Below are positions 21,300-33,765 of a stretch of 64,000 nucleotides of DNA, piece after piece. The DNA is from Mercenaria mercenaria (Eukaryota > Mollusca > Bivalvia > Venerida > Veneridae), in the NCBI RefSeq assembly GCF_021730395.1, contig NC_069368.1:18618001-18682000 (forward strand). The letters run 5' to 3'. The notes under the pieces are model-generated. The model had not been told where the DNA came from. It saw nothing but the letters and a program-made list of their open reading frames with translations, and did not search any database. Each line of letters opens with the position of its first letter. Positions within the stretch are counted from its first letter, which is position 1. Made by a program: the position numbers and the translations under genes.

Positions 21300-24240
21300 A
21301 GCATTTTTTTTAAAAGAAAGAATTAAAACATATTTTTTTAAAAGATGGTCTGCACAATTCCACTGACCAACTTTCATTTGAAATCGTTTAAATAGCTCAT
21401 AGAAACAATTACTTCCGTGCATTTAGGTTGTCTGACTATTATATATTTTATTTACTCGCACTTTCGTCGATATATAAAGATTATGTAGCAGGAATTACAC
21501 GCACTGATTCTTAATCTGAAATAAATAAGACATATGAAAAAAAGACAAGAGTTGATTAAGTTGTAAGCAAATTAGTCTTCAAAATGTATGAATTAAGTTT
21601 ACACTATACTATTACTATAGGGCGACTGTCTGGTATGAACGCATGGGAAAATTCGCTGAACAAAAGTAACACTTTTTCCTATAATATTACTATTACTAGA
21701 AATCCCTGTAAGTACGTTACCTACACATATGATATTTGAAAACACATTTGGGCGAAGTGTTTGAGGAATATATTTAGAATATATGGCAGACGCTTTGTGC
21801 CGAGGAAATCACTCGGTTCTTTGTCTTCGATGCTTTTTATTTAATAGAAGTCTGTAAAGTAATAACGATTTTCCCGTGTATACGTTACAGAAATGTCACG
21901 TGGGTTGGCCACCCTGCACTAGATTATTCCAATAAATCCAAGCTTTTGCTTTTTTGTGTCTCCAAACAGGTTTGATCATTTGTTTGTACTGAGGGTATGT
22001 AAGTTTAATGTTCTCAGCAGGATAAACATCTAATATGCGGGCACTTAAGGCACGTTTTGACTTTCCAGTAAATGACAAAAAAAAAACACCAAAAAACAAA
22101 GAATATTCAGTTCCTTCCAAACATCATTACGTTATGATTCAACCTAATAGTTTCCTTTACACACCAGAAAGTAACAATACTTATGTCTTAAAGGTCCATT
22201 ACTAAGGGAAAGTTAGTTGGCAATTTTTTTCATAGCCAGTGCATAGACTTCTGCAAGACACTAAATAATGAAGATTAGCAGGTCAAAATTTACAGAAGGT
22301 CTTTGGAACTCAAAGAAATGTGTGTGTATTATGTTGAAATTTCAATGAATCGACAGAATGACCCCCCAGGTCTTTTTAACTTTCTTCATACTTCATAGAA
22401 AAATAATTGTACATATACTGCGACTTATTTCGAATTTCTACATACCAACTTTCATTTTCCAATAAAATGAAATAGTTTCTGTGCTTTTTAAAAGAAATTA
22501 AGATGTTCACTTTCCTTAGTATTGGACCTTTAAGATTGGGGTTTGGTATCTTTATTACAGTCAATAAACTAAAACAATAAAAATAAAACAATGTCACTAT
22601 GTATTATGTGCAGTCATCTGTTTGTAATTCAAAATATCATGCTATCGATTTATTGAAAGATTCATGCTATATTACGTGAACATGTAAAAGGAGTTTCTAT
22701 GGAAATAAAATATAAATTACAAAAAAAACTAAAACAATAAACATTCTTATTTGAGACTTCAATGACCTTAACCACAAATACTGATGTACAATGTGAAGTA
22801 AAGTTACACACTACAATATCCTACCAAGATACTTACAAAAACGTTGCATATGCAGAATGGAGAGATAAAAATAATTTTGGCAGATCGTGAAAACTAATGA
22901 CAAATTTTGACAGGTGTATGATCACGGAATCGTAACCTAATTAAAAGTTTGATGTTATTTCTACCTTCCAGTTTCATTTTCTTAAAAATGCTCTTCTATA
23001 TTGCAGCTTAAAACTAATAAATTAAAACGATAAAAGAACATACTGTTACCTTCCTGTCGTTTTGATCAAATAAGAATTCCTATTGTTTCCATCGTTTGTC
23101 ACTAATTAGAGCAACGTACAGTATCGCAATTAGACAAAACGCATCTCTTATTTTCACATAGATATTGATGATTTATCTAATGAGTAGATGTATTGTAAAC
23201 AAAATTTTAATACCAACTGTATGTTGTAATAATGCTTTTAAAAATATTTCAGCCGTGACATGTCCTTAAAAGTAGTTTTACGTTTTTAATTGTGTGTAGC
23301 TTGGATAAGAAAGCGCTAGAAACGTACACGGTGGATTCCTTTCCGGATAAGTTCGGAATATCCGAATTTGGTTCTTAAATTGCAATACTAATACATATAC
23401 TTGTTATTTAACGTTAATGGGAGATAACTATGTTTTATCTACCCTGAATAACAATATATTTCATCCGAGGACGGCGAAAAGAATCTCTTATTTTTTTCGA
23501 AAAGATGTAAAGTTAGGCATTATTATTGTCGGAAAAATCACACTTGTTTCGTAAAGTGATATACATGCTTTACATGCAGTTCAATTTTCATGTCAAACAA
23601 CACTTTCTTTCTATGATTTGGTGTTGTTTGATTTTTGTTTCTCTAGGCCTACTTCTTAACCTTAAATTCAGGTTTGCATGCTGTGTTCTTGTAAACTCGA
23701 CTGCACGCGTACGCATCTTTTACAAAATATGTGTCACGTGGACAATTCTCACTCGGGCATATATTAGTCTCTAACGTAACCGTTATGGAAATAGTTTGCA
23801 GTTGTTTCTCTAAACGGGAAACAAGTCACATTCAGTCTATGGTTTAATAAATATTTTACTGACGCAGAAACATATGACATAACTTGCGTCACTGACGTTA
23901 TCAATGCATCCGACGCCATTAACATACATATCGTTATATTCCCATCACATTCAAATTCTTCATGTAGTCTCTACAGTTTGTTGAAAATATCCACCTAAAT
24001 ATTATTTTCTACAGTTTGTAGAGAACATCGGCTCAAATACTTCGTGCTTTTATTCGCCCAAAAACATTTACTTTTCTACAATTTGTGGTGAACATCTGCC
24101 CAAATACTTCATGTATTCACTACAGTTGTGGATAACATACGCTCAAATGCGTCATAAAAAAGTCCATGACTCATACCGGATCGGACAGGAAAAGAAACAA
24201 AAGGGCCAAGACGGCCATTAGTCGCTCGCAACAAGGACAT
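21300..24240. other. intergenic stretch without a recognisable gene
   Basis: Downstream of the Met-rich gene. Only the MITE at 22187-22534 is recognised; the remainder is AT-rich single-copy-looking sequence with short random frames. Confidence 0.5.
22187..22534. mobile_element. non-autonomous MITE with 27-bp inverted ends
   Basis: The left end CTTAAAGGTCCATTACTAAG and GGAAAGTT pairs with the right end CACTTTCCTTAGTATTGGAC and CTTTAAG. 348 bp, no coding capacity. Confidence 0.75.
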
Positions 24241-24275
24241 ACATTCTATTAATATTTTTCAGATAGATTGATAGA

Positions 24276-24301
24276 TACATACATACATACATACATACAT
24301 A

Positions 24302-24367
<66 letters not shown>

Positions 24368-24372
24368 TAGAT

Positions 24373-24407
<35 letters not shown>

Positions 24408-24408
24408 T
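24276..24408. repeat. compound microsatellite (TACA)n(CA)n(GATA)n(GACA)n
   Basis: TACA units at about 24276-24302, about 31 CA units at 24303-24365, then GATA and GACA units to 24408. Long frames reading CVCVCV on the reverse strand are artefacts. Confidence 0.95.
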
Positions 24409-24470
24409 ACAACTAAGTGAATATAGACAATGCAAAACTCTTCTGAAATAATTATTACCTTGAAATCTCA

Positions 24471-24697
24471 TTTTGAAAATTATCTGGTGGGGAGGGGTTC
24501 ATGGCAGGCCCTTACTGGCGCCCAACCTGATATATTCTTTCTTATTGTTGTTGATTTTTGTAGCTGATTTCCAAGAAAATATTTTGAAAATTATCTGGTG
24601 GGGAGGGGTTCATGGCAGGCCCTTACTGGCGCCCAATCTGATATATTCTTTCTTATTGTTGTTGATTTTTGTAGCTGATTTCCAAGAAAATATTTTG
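24471..24697 (+). repeat. 111-bp tandem duplication, two copies
   Basis: TTTTGAAAATTATCTGGTGG starts at 24471 and again at 24582; the two copies differ at about one base (AACCTGATA versus AATCTGATA). The period is a multiple of three and one frame stays open over both copies, but there is no convincing start or homology. Confidence 0.9.
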
Positions 24698-24983
24698 TGT
24701 TAATGCAGGACCTATCTGTTATCATATATATATTTATGCAAGAATGTTACTTCAAAGCTTTTAAACTGCGTAAACAAAAGTTTTTGCGCATCAATCAGAA
24801 TAAAGTAAACAGTTAAATTTTCTTATCTTTTTTGTTTCAATCTATTAAGACACAGTTTTGCAATTTACTTGTTTTAGACAAACAATTTCTATATAACATA
24901 AAACCTTCTTCACTATATTAATCACACTTAAACTTACGATGTCCCGTTGGGGTCATCGCCGCATAATATGAGCTCGAAACCCC

Positions 24984-26893
24984 GATACTGCGATGTTGAA
25001 AAGTCTAAATAACGAAACTAAAATGGTGGAAAGTCAGAACAACGAAAAAAAGTCGGAAATACTACGTACTTTTACCATGATAATTTCAACTTTTCGCCAT
25101 CGTACTTTCGTTATTCCGACGTTTCAACATCGTGGTGTCGACTTTTCTCCACCGTAGTTTCGATATTCCACCATCGTACTTTGAAGTTTCACCATAGTAC
25201 TTTCGACTTTTCACCATCATAGTTTTGACATTACATCATCGTACTTTCGACTTTTCACCATCGTAGTTTCGACATTCCATCATTATACTTTCGACTTTTC
25301 ACCATCGTAGTTTATACTTTTCAACATTGCGATGCCCATGCGCATAGGTCTGATTACCATTACATGGGATAAAATGTGATCATGTCATCTGAAGATGAAG
25401 GTACTTTATTGTATAACTCTTTTTTTTGTACATGTATAAATAAACATTTTTTAGGTAGATATTTCGTTTGATCAAATGAAATATATGTCACAATTATATC
25501 CTAAATGAAATAATGTAAATAAATCGTGCAAAGTGATTCTTCGCATTAACTTAACCCTTACCCTGCTAAATGTCTATAATGAATGTGTCCACCTATCAAT
25601 TTTGACAGTACCATAAACTGTTAAAAAGGGTGCTTACCAAAAAGATACTGACTGAATGGCGAACAGTGCAGATTTTGATCAGACTGCACGGATGTGCAGG
25701 CTGATCATGATCTGCACTGGTCACAAAGGCAGAATCAATCGTGTTAAGCATAAATCATGTTGATTTAATAGTGACTTTATACAAATCTATTGTAATTCGG
25801 TTTTAGAGTAACATATTTCACATATGTGTATTCCATTTTTTTTTCAATCAACGGTTAAATTGCAACAGTAAATACACCCCCCCCCCCCCCCGCCCCCCAA
25901 CTTTGATTCCATACATATGTAACTGACCAACAAGGATCCCTCTAGCTGTTAGTTCTTTTTTCAGCGACAGTCAGCTGATTCATCTGGACTGAGCAAACTG
26001 ATCGCTTCTTGACCTGACTCGTAGAAAGCTCAGCCTACAATTTGGATCTAGGGCCTACACCAGACTGGCCGTTAAACACGTCTATCAGCAGTCTTTTCTA
26101 GGGTGTAATTGGTCAAATAGAGCCCGATTCCAAACACCAAATAATATGTTTCAACATTTAAAGACTAAAATCCATAGATCTCCAATTGAAACTGAGAAAA
26201 AAAAAGATTAATTTTTTTTCGTTATATCCATAGAGTTCCGAAGGTGCATTATTATGACAGTAATACTACTGTTAATGCATAAGTTCTTGCAAAAATGATG
26301 CTTATTTATGTTTTATAACTTATTTTACTGTTATTATTTAAAGCGTGTGTCCATCCCCATTGAAAAGACATCGACTTTATTTTTAAATCATTGAGAGAAA
26401 AAAAAAAACAACACTGATTAGTACTATAATATAAAGAGACTTATAAATGTGTTTGTCAATGCATATATTATATAGTTTCATTCAGTCTCAAATTTATGAA
26501 GATCGAAATATTCGCCTCAACAATTGTATATCTATACATGTACGAAAGAAACCTTCATCATCAGACTACATGATTACGTTCAACCTCGTGTAATGGTAAA
26601 CGGACCAGAGCGCATGTGCAAGGCGATACTACTGTTAAAAAGTAGAAACTAAGAGGGTGAAAAGTCGAAAGAACAATGGTGAAAAGTCCAAAGTACGATG
26701 CTGAAAAGTCTAAACTACGATGGTAAAAAGTCAAGAGTACGATGTTGAAAACATGACTCTACGATCGTGGTGAAAACTGGAAAGTACGACGATAAAAAGT
26801 CGGAAGTTCGATGGTGAAATGTTGAAACTACGATGGTGAAATGTCGAAACTACGATGGTGAAATGTCAGAAGTACGATGGTGAAAACACGAAA
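24984..26893. mobile_element. element with long inverted ends made of about 20-bp tandem repeats
   Basis: The left array (24984-25335) repeats TTTCGACTTTTCACCATCGT and variants; the right array (26636-26893) repeats its reverse complement, AACTACGATGGTGAAAAGTC. Inversion continues inward: CATGCGCATAGGTCTG and ATTACCATTACA near 25333 mirror TGTAATGGTAA and CATGTGC near 26590. The interior has no transposase-like frame and contains a family B MITE and a 15-base C run (25877-25891). Confidence 0.65.
25551..25748 (+). repeat. family B MITE, copy 3, nested in a larger element
   Basis: TTAACCCTTACCCTGCTAAA to AAGGCAGAATC and CGTGTTAAG, with a GACTGCACGGATGTGCAGGC hairpin core. It sits inside the element bounded by inverted tandem arrays (24984-26893) and is therefore younger than it. 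Confidence 0.75.
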
Positions 26894-28305
26894 AAGCGCA
26901 CCTCTTTCTTTTCAGCATCGAAAGTATCATTAGATTTAATAAATCATTGGGCAATTTCTTATTTTGTAAAGTACGTGTTATTAACGCAAAATTGTATGCC
27001 AAGTAAAATCACATTAAGACTTAGTCTCATTACGTCGGATAAAACAGTCAAATGCAAATTAACTAAAACGATTTAATCATTTACTTTAACCTTTTGATCA
27101 CGATACCGCATGATCGCGCGGCATCATATATGGTCTGCATTTGACGCTAGAATAACTTCGTGCTGAGGTTAACCGTATATTGGTTCGTCAAATTTTTATT
27201 TTATAAAAATGAAATATGTATCATTCAAAAGATACATTCATTGAGAGTAAGAAATCGCTTGCACCTAAGGTTTAAAAAATTATCATTTATAAATGATTTG
27301 ATACAAAACACAGGGGAGGAAGTGTCACACGAAGGATGGAGTTCTTCTGATAACCTGACATGTTTTCTTCTGATAACTGTTACGGAGTGCCTGGAAAACG
27401 TAACAGAGTTCTTCTGATGTCTGAATGACGAGCCAATGAATCGGTGGATAAAATGGTAATTATTTATCTTTAAATAGAGAGAATGGGGTGTAAAACTAAT
27501 GGTTGATGATCAAGGTTGCTCTGATGTCTTGTGCTATACGTCAGAAAAAAATGTTTAGTCTAACAATCAGCGCCACTTCTTTGAAATGAAGACATTTTGA
27601 GTAAAATATCGAAATCGTTTGCTTATTCATACATATTGTTCTTCTTTTTCACGTTCTTCATCCTCTCCACATGCAATAGTATAATTTTAGTGTAAAGATG
27701 CAAACATAAACCACTTTCTAACAATTTCATGCCCGATTTTTCAAATGTTACGGAATTCATGTGATAACTCTAAAGATGTCACAGAGTTCTTATGATAACT
27801 TTTATTACTACCAGGGTGTTTCTTGAGCTATGTTAGGATATTTTTTGGCTAATTTTATTATTTAAAAAGGGCGCTAATGATCTTCTAACGTAATATATTT
27901 ATCCAAGGCACAGTATTGTGGTTATATAATGTACGGTATGAGTCTTTTGTAAAGTTTAAAACTAAGTGCAGTATAATGACATATATAGTAAAATACGAAT
28001 AGATAACAAATGCAATAAATTGTATTTCTATCAATGGATGTGCCAATGTTCGTGAACAGCGGTTATTGGTTTCCGTTTTGATTGATCACTGAATTGAAAT
28101 CAAATCCGTTATCTTTAATTTAGGGTACATCTAATTGCTGCATTTGCAGAGGCTACCTTTTTCTGAAGCGGTTTATCGGATTAATATGTATGACTGTGGC
28201 AAATTTAAAACACGGACGTTTGATTTACTAGGATAAGACATCGGACAGGACGAATCAAAAATATCCTATGATGAAGAAAGTGGTTTGATACAAGTGTTGA
28301 CGAAA
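26894..28305. other. stretch with nothing recognised
   Basis: AT-rich sequence between the array-ended element and the zinc-finger-like fragment. A loose repetition of GTCACAGAGTTCTTMTGAT-like words occurs around 27320-27800; no coding motif. Confidence 0.4.
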
Positions 28306-28309
28306 GATA

Positions 28310-28508
28310 CTACAGAATGCCCTGTCCAAAAATAGAAAAGAATAAATACACCAACCAAGACTGTGCATAAACAGTTGTTTTAAATTTGCCACATGGCCTC
28401 AATGTTGTAATTGCGACTTTCTTTTCAAGATGAATATTTACAACATGAGCAACTGCTTCAGACGTCAGGAATCTTTTGTGACAGTATTTACATCTGACTG
28501 TCGCATCC
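28310..28508 (-). pseudogene. isolated C2H2 zinc-finger-like coding fragment
   Basis: On the reverse strand, after a TTTGTTTCAG acceptor-like border at 28509, the frame reads DATVRCKYCHKRFLTSEAV, then HVVNIHLEKK and on to a stop at 28310. C-X2-C-X11-H-X4-H resembles a single C2H2 finger with one residue fewer than usual. No partner exon is visible, so it may be an orphan exon, a gene fragment carried by a repeat, or chance. The adjacent segmental duplication begins about 120 bases away. Confidence 0.35.
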
Positions 28509-28699
28509 TGAAACAAAGGACAATTATCTAAAGCTTTACCTAGCATATTGGCCTTTTCAACCTACCACATATTATCTCAACGTAAAGGTCATAATATGAA
28601 TATGCATAACTACACAAGCAATTGAAGATATACTAAGAACATCCAGCCAATGAAACTATAGTCATGTGACTGATTTGATAAATGTTTTATTTCACGTTT

Positions 28700-30125
28700 G
28701 TACCACAGGTACGGCTGGACACAAAGCTGTGTTGAGTGCACGCCGTGATATGACTGTTATTTCTCCTATCAAGTTGAAATTCTTTACATATATAATCACT
28801 AAAACCCCCAAAACTTTAGATTTAAATGCTTCTTTAAAATATCCAGAATTTGCCGATGATATTAAAAAAATGACACGGTAGTTCCACAGGAGTCTGAAAT
28901 TCTATCAATAAGACCATAGAAGTCTATCTTTACAAAAAATACCCCCTATGTATATAAAATAAACACCAGGAATGAAACGTCAAAAACCCAGGGTCCCCTG
29001 AAAATACGCACGGAACACAGGGTGATCGCAATTTAGCGAGCGTAGTTAAGAAATAACACTAAAATACACCTACCACACTCGACAGCATTCAAATCTGATA
29101 CACTTTACAAGAGTAATCAGACATTTTCTGAGATTTTCAGCTGTCGCCGAAGCCATTCGCTGACGTCACAACAATAACAACAATTACAGCGCCGGGATAA
29201 AATTAGAAAGTAGCAATTCCCGTACTGCCTTACCTTCAAATTACATAACAGACATTTTCATATTGCTCTATTCATAAAAAAAGTCATTGTACACCAAGTA
29301 TCAAATTTTACTACTGAAATTTAGATATTCCGCTGCATCGTAAAATGGATTATCCAAAGAGTAACCTCCCTTTACGGGTTTTCCCAATCAAATTTTGTAA
29401 ATTATCTTTTTATTGCAAAAGGAATCTAGGGGACATTATAGACTGATGTAAACATATAAATATTCTAATACTTATTTACTCTATGTACAAATTTTAAAGA
29501 ATAAAATAAGTATTTTATCTTTATCTCGGCGCTGTAATTGTTGTTGTTGTTGTGACGTCAGCGAATGGCTTCGGCGACAGCTGAAAATCTCAGAAACCTC
29601 AGAAAATGTCTGATTACTCTTGTAAAGTGTATCAGATTTGAATGCTGTCGAATGTGGTAGGTGTATTTTAGTGTTATTTCTAAACTACGCTCGCTAAATT
29701 GCGATCACCCTGTGTTCCGTGCGTATTTTCAGGGGACCCTGGGTTTTTGACGTTTCATTCCTGGTGTTTATTTAATATATATAGGGGGTATTTTTTGTAA
29801 AGATAGACTTCTATGGTCTTATTGATAGAATTTCAGACTCCTGTGGTAGTTCACACACCATTTTTTCAACTAACGGAAGTAGATTGAATCCCCGGCTTGG
29901 CAATGAAAACGACAAAAATCCGCGAGGATAGGTAAAAAGAGGGAGACCCCCGTGCGCATGCGTTTTCACTTTTTAATATCATCGATAAATTCTGGATATT
30001 TTAAACAAGCATATAAATTCAAAGTTGTGGTTTCCTTTGGTGACTACATATGTAAAGAATTTCAAATAAGAAAAATAACGGTCAAATCACGCCGACTGTA
30101 TGTCCAGCCGCAAGGTACCTGTGGT
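28700..30125. repeat. older inverted repeat, arms about 185 bp, within the upstream unit
   Basis: TTCACGTTTGTACCACAGGT, GTGATATGACTGTTATTTCT and GCCGATGATATT at 28700-28880 return inverted at 29965-30125 (AATATCATCG, AAATAACGGTCAAATCACG, GTCCAGCCGCAAGGTACCTG). The centre carries CCATTTTTTCAACTAACGG and CGTGCGCATGCG. The same inverted pair exists at 33305-33765, so it predates the duplication. The foldback element sits between its arms. Confidence 0.7.
28884..29846. mobile_element. foldback transposon with about 320-bp inverted repeats and TAGTT target duplication
   Basis: The left arm 28884-29200 and right arm 29521-29846 are near-perfect reverse complements, beginning CCACAGGAGTCTGAAATTC. 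The right arm has a small extra duplication (AACCTCAG). The spacer 29201-29520 has no coding frame. TAGTT flanks both sides (28879-28883, 29847-29851). The paralogous site at about 33482-33490 reads GGTAGTTCTCAC without the element, an unoccupied site. Superfamily not assigned. Confidence 0.9.
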
Positions 30126-30549
30126 TTGTATATTACACTCGCTGATGACCTCATGAATAAACTAGCGAATTTCAATCACGTTTTTAAGATAGATCATATC
30201 AGCTACAGTTGTCGTCCTCAGGGCATGGGCCCTATTTCCTTAACAAAAGACGGATTTGACAGTTTTATGAACCTATGCCATCAAAATTCATTAATAGAAA
30301 GATACTTATACAACTCATCTAAGATAACGCTGCTGGGTTTAATGAAGTAAATGTTAACGACTAAACGCAATGAAATCATGGAAATTAGGCAAAGATACTG
30401 TCGTCGAATGTGTGGAAAAAAACGTAAGTAATGAGACTTGTGTGACTGAACAAGTAATTCACTATGACTCATCCAGTTCATCAAAACATATTATGGAATT
30501 CGCGATGAAGGATTGCATGCATTCACAATAAAACGTTAACACCAATTAA

Positions 30550-30858
30550 TTGTACATTCAAGGGCACTGTACAAATGTGAGCTGTGGTCTTCCCTGTCAG
30601 ACACACAGACGCGAGCACAGACAATGCGTGAAATATACACAGTCTCTTCCACACAGTATTCTTACGAACGTTGAACTAGGCTTCCTGGGAATGTGGCCTA
30701 TTGAAAATGAAATAGACGATCGAAAATTATTATGCTTTGGAAGAGTCTGTAACATTGACGACACAAAATGTGCTATAGTATTATCCATTCAAAGACTTGT
30801 AAAATATATCAACAAACCGCGCCAAGCACTTGATTTCGTGCCTGAACATTTTCAGTAA
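30550..30858 (+). pseudogene. decayed LINE-type ORF2 C-terminal fragment
   Basis: The frame reads CVKYTQSLPHSILTNVELGF, then GMWPIENEIDDRKLLCFGRV and IQRLVKYINKPRQ. From memory this resembles the stretch after the reverse transcriptase of some bivalve non-LTR retrotransposons (LG..PIE..ID.RKL.FFGRLC). No reverse transcriptase core is present. Attribution is by motif resemblance only. Confidence 0.35.
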
Positions 30859-31149
30859 ATATATTTTGCCAGCTACTATACAAAGGTTCAATCGCATGGT
30901 AACAAATAGGCAAAAAAACTATAATTTACCTTTCAATTAAATCTAATTTTTGTGTACGCATGTTGCGATTCGAGTCTTCAAGACTTCTATCAGATACAGA
31001 ACAAAATAATGATCTCCTGTGGCGCCTGGTACAGAGATCATTTACCTTATTGTAGGACGGTGATACTTCTACATTCAGTCTGATATTAAGATAGAGAACG
31101 AATAAAACATATTTTATGAAGAGATCTACTAGATTGGCATTAGTCGTTA

Positions 31150-31560
31150 GAGTCCTTTAAAGGCACTGACCTCCAGATTTTGGCTAAAATGAACTTTCTT
31201 TCAAATTGAAGTTTGGTCATATTATGAACATTAGAATATGAGTTTTTCTTTCTAAATTATTTCAAAAATGCCAAATCAAGGAAAAAAAAGATGACCGCTT
31301 CGGGAATCGAACCTGGACCGCCGCGGCTATAAAGAAGTTTTCCTCTGTCGTTACCAATACCGCTATGGCGGATTTAGTGATTAATGCGCGATTCGGTTCC
31401 AGAATAAAAGAGGATCTTTCGGTCTTTCCCGCTTTTTGCCAAAATATCATAATATGGGTTTTTACCGGTGAAAATCACAGCAAAAATTGAAGAAATCGCA
31501 GACCATAGCAATAGAAAATCAAAAATTTTAATACACTCTTGAATCTTCATCATATATGAA
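31150..31560 (-). repeat. SINE-like or tRNA-related insertion
   Basis: On the reverse strand TAGCGGTATTGGTAA (31351-31365) resembles a pol III A box and GGTTCGATTCCC (31302-31313) a B box, about 40 bases apart as in tRNA-derived SINEs. The flanks do not pair as a tRNA acceptor stem, so I do not call a tRNA gene. The stretch is absent from the paralogous unit. Confidence 0.45.
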
Positions 31561-32367
31561 ATAATTTATTCATACGTAAAGATTCTTTTTTAGTTCTCAC
31601 ATTTTGTTCGTACCGTACGTGTTTGAATTTTCCATAAGAATATTTTACTCTAGGGATAAGTACTGTATATGTTGCTACTTTGATTCGATAGTTTTCTTTT
31701 TATAACAACGAAACTTCTTTATCTTCGTTAAATTCTCAAAATATTCAGTCAGTAAGAAAAACAAATAATGTTTTATGTGAATGTTTTTTCTTCTCCCTCG
31801 ATAACTGATTAATATTTTATCGTTTTCCCACAAAATGTTATACGTTATTTAGAATCCCGTAGGCAATAATTGCAGATTCCACTTGTTAATCTTTATTAAT
31901 TTTATAAAGTGAAGATATCATTGACTGTTTATCTATGCAACCGCGCGCCATACTACCACAAGCTGACCGATAAACCATTAAAATCGGTTTCAAGATAAAT
32001 TTATTAAAATTAGGCAGATGCTTTTGAGCTTTTCGTCCATAAACGAAAAACTGGGTTCTTTTTACATTTTTATCTTTGATAGAAACGTTCTAGACGTGTC
32101 TGAACACCATAGCTTCAAACTTAGATTAAATTTCACGTATCTTGCGTATCTGTTACTCCATCAGAGCCAATGGCCCACTTTTGTTTTTAAAGAAGCTTCT
32201 TCTAAAACCATTTGATTCGTTTATATTAAGATAGTCTTTGGAACAAAATCATTAGAATCTCATTTTTTCTCATTTATTAAATAAGAACTTTTCAGGATAT
32301 CAGGATATACTAAGACCATCCATCCTATGAAACTATAGTCATGTGACTGATTTGACAAATGTTTTAT

Positions 32368-33300
32368 TGTAGGGATAATACACATTTTTTCGGTCTCGGT
32401 CACAAATAATCCCGCGGGCTTCTGCAGACGTTAATACACAAAACAAACGTGTATTGTCGCTATTCTTGCATAAAAAACATAACACGACGACTAAATGCAT
32501 TGTTTTCATATGTGATGACTTGACGATTCCGGTACATTTTTTATTTACCATTCTTGTTGTTCTTGGAAACGGTAAACATGTTTTAAATATCCATAACCGG
32601 GGCACACATAACAACAACACTACTAAAAGCGTGATTTGAAGGTTTTTGAGCATCTTGTTTTTATTTTTAGTTATTACAAACGTTACATTACACATAATTA
32701 TGCATATAACTAAAATATTTGATAAACAGGAACACAATTATTTTAAGAATAACAACTTTAAATTCGAATTATTCTGAGTACGAACAAACAGAGTACGGAT
32801 GAGTACGAAGCTAGTGACTAGCTTTCGAGGTTTATTGTATGAATTCTGCGAACAATCAGATAAAAACAAATCGACTGGTACTAACAAAAATCCTTAATAT
32901 AATACCTAAAAACGGGCAATAGCACAAGTTACACGCGATACTTATTTATTCACAGTTAATTACAATAACTGAACAGACGCTTTGTAAAGGGAGTAAACTC
33001 TAAGAGAAGCTAGAGCGTACATTGATGGGGGCAGTACGTTTGGGGTTGGAAACAGATACAGCTAAACATACTATGGATTACATTGAATTTGTATCTATAA
33101 TGCTACAAGAAGAGGTTATTATGGAAGAAACAAGATGCAGATGCCAAATATCAGTCTGCGCAGAAATACATACATACGACCCTGGCAAAGCATTTCAAAA
33201 ATAAAAATCATGTATTAACAGCACGTGAATTGCCTTGTTTGCACACGATTTTTCTCCAGTTTATACATGGGCGGATCCAGTGGAAAAAAGTAGTTTTTAT
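32368..33300. other. unique insertion in the downstream duplicated unit
   Basis: Sequence between TGTTTTATT and TTCACGTTTG that has no counterpart in the upstream unit. No inverted ends, no coding motif; origin unknown. Confidence 0.5.
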
Positions 33301-33304
33301 GCAA

Positions 33305-33765
33305 GAATTCACGTTTGTACCACAGGTACTCTGCGGCTGGACACAAAGCTATGTTGACAGTCCGCCGTGATTTGACCGTTATTTCTCCTATTTGAAATTT
33401 TTTGCATATATAATCACAAATACCCCACAACTTTAGATTTAAATGCTTCCTTATGCCGATGATATTAAAAAAAATGACAAGGTAGTTCTCACGCCATTTT
33501 TTCAACTAACGGAAATTGTTTGAATCCCCGGGTTGGCAATGAAAACGACAAAAATTCGCGAGGATATGTAAAATGAGCGAGACTCCCGTGCGCATGCGTT
33601 TTCACTTTTTAATATCATCGGCAAATTCTGGATATTTAAAACATAAGCATTTAAATCTAAAGCTGTGGGTTATTTGGTGACTATATGTAAATTTCAAATA
33701 GGAGAAATAACGGTCAAATCACGTCGACTGTATGTCCAGCCGCAAGGTACCTGTGGTTTGTAACA
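33305..33765. repeat. older inverted repeat, copy in the downstream unit
   Basis: Same structure as 28700-30125 without the foldback insertion: left arm about 33305-33482, centre about 33485-33605, right arm about 33606-33765. It shows the element's intact length of about 460 bp. Confidence 0.7.

Larger units (their letters stand above)
28627..31975 (+). repeat. segmental duplication, upstream unit
   Basis: From GATATACTAAGAACATCCAG to GACCGATAAACCATT, matching 32305-36117 over most of its length in the same order. Shared landmarks are TGTGACTGATTTGA, TTCACGTTTGTACCACAGGT, CGTGCGCATGCGTTTTCACT, AGGGCACTGTACA, GAATAAAACATATTTTATGA and CGATAAACC. It is interrupted by the foldback element 28884-29846, which the other unit lacks. 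Confidence 0.8.

Noticed and set aside
24218-24471. Reverse-strand frames with long CVCVCV runs
   Set aside because: Translation of the (CA)n microsatellite.
24473-24703. 76-codon frame over the 111-bp duplication
   Set aside because: No ATG, and the open frame follows from the period being a multiple of three; no homology recognised.
31285-31375. tRNA gene on the reverse strand
   Set aside because: A and B box words are present but the ends do not pair as an acceptor stem; better seen as a SINE head or relic.
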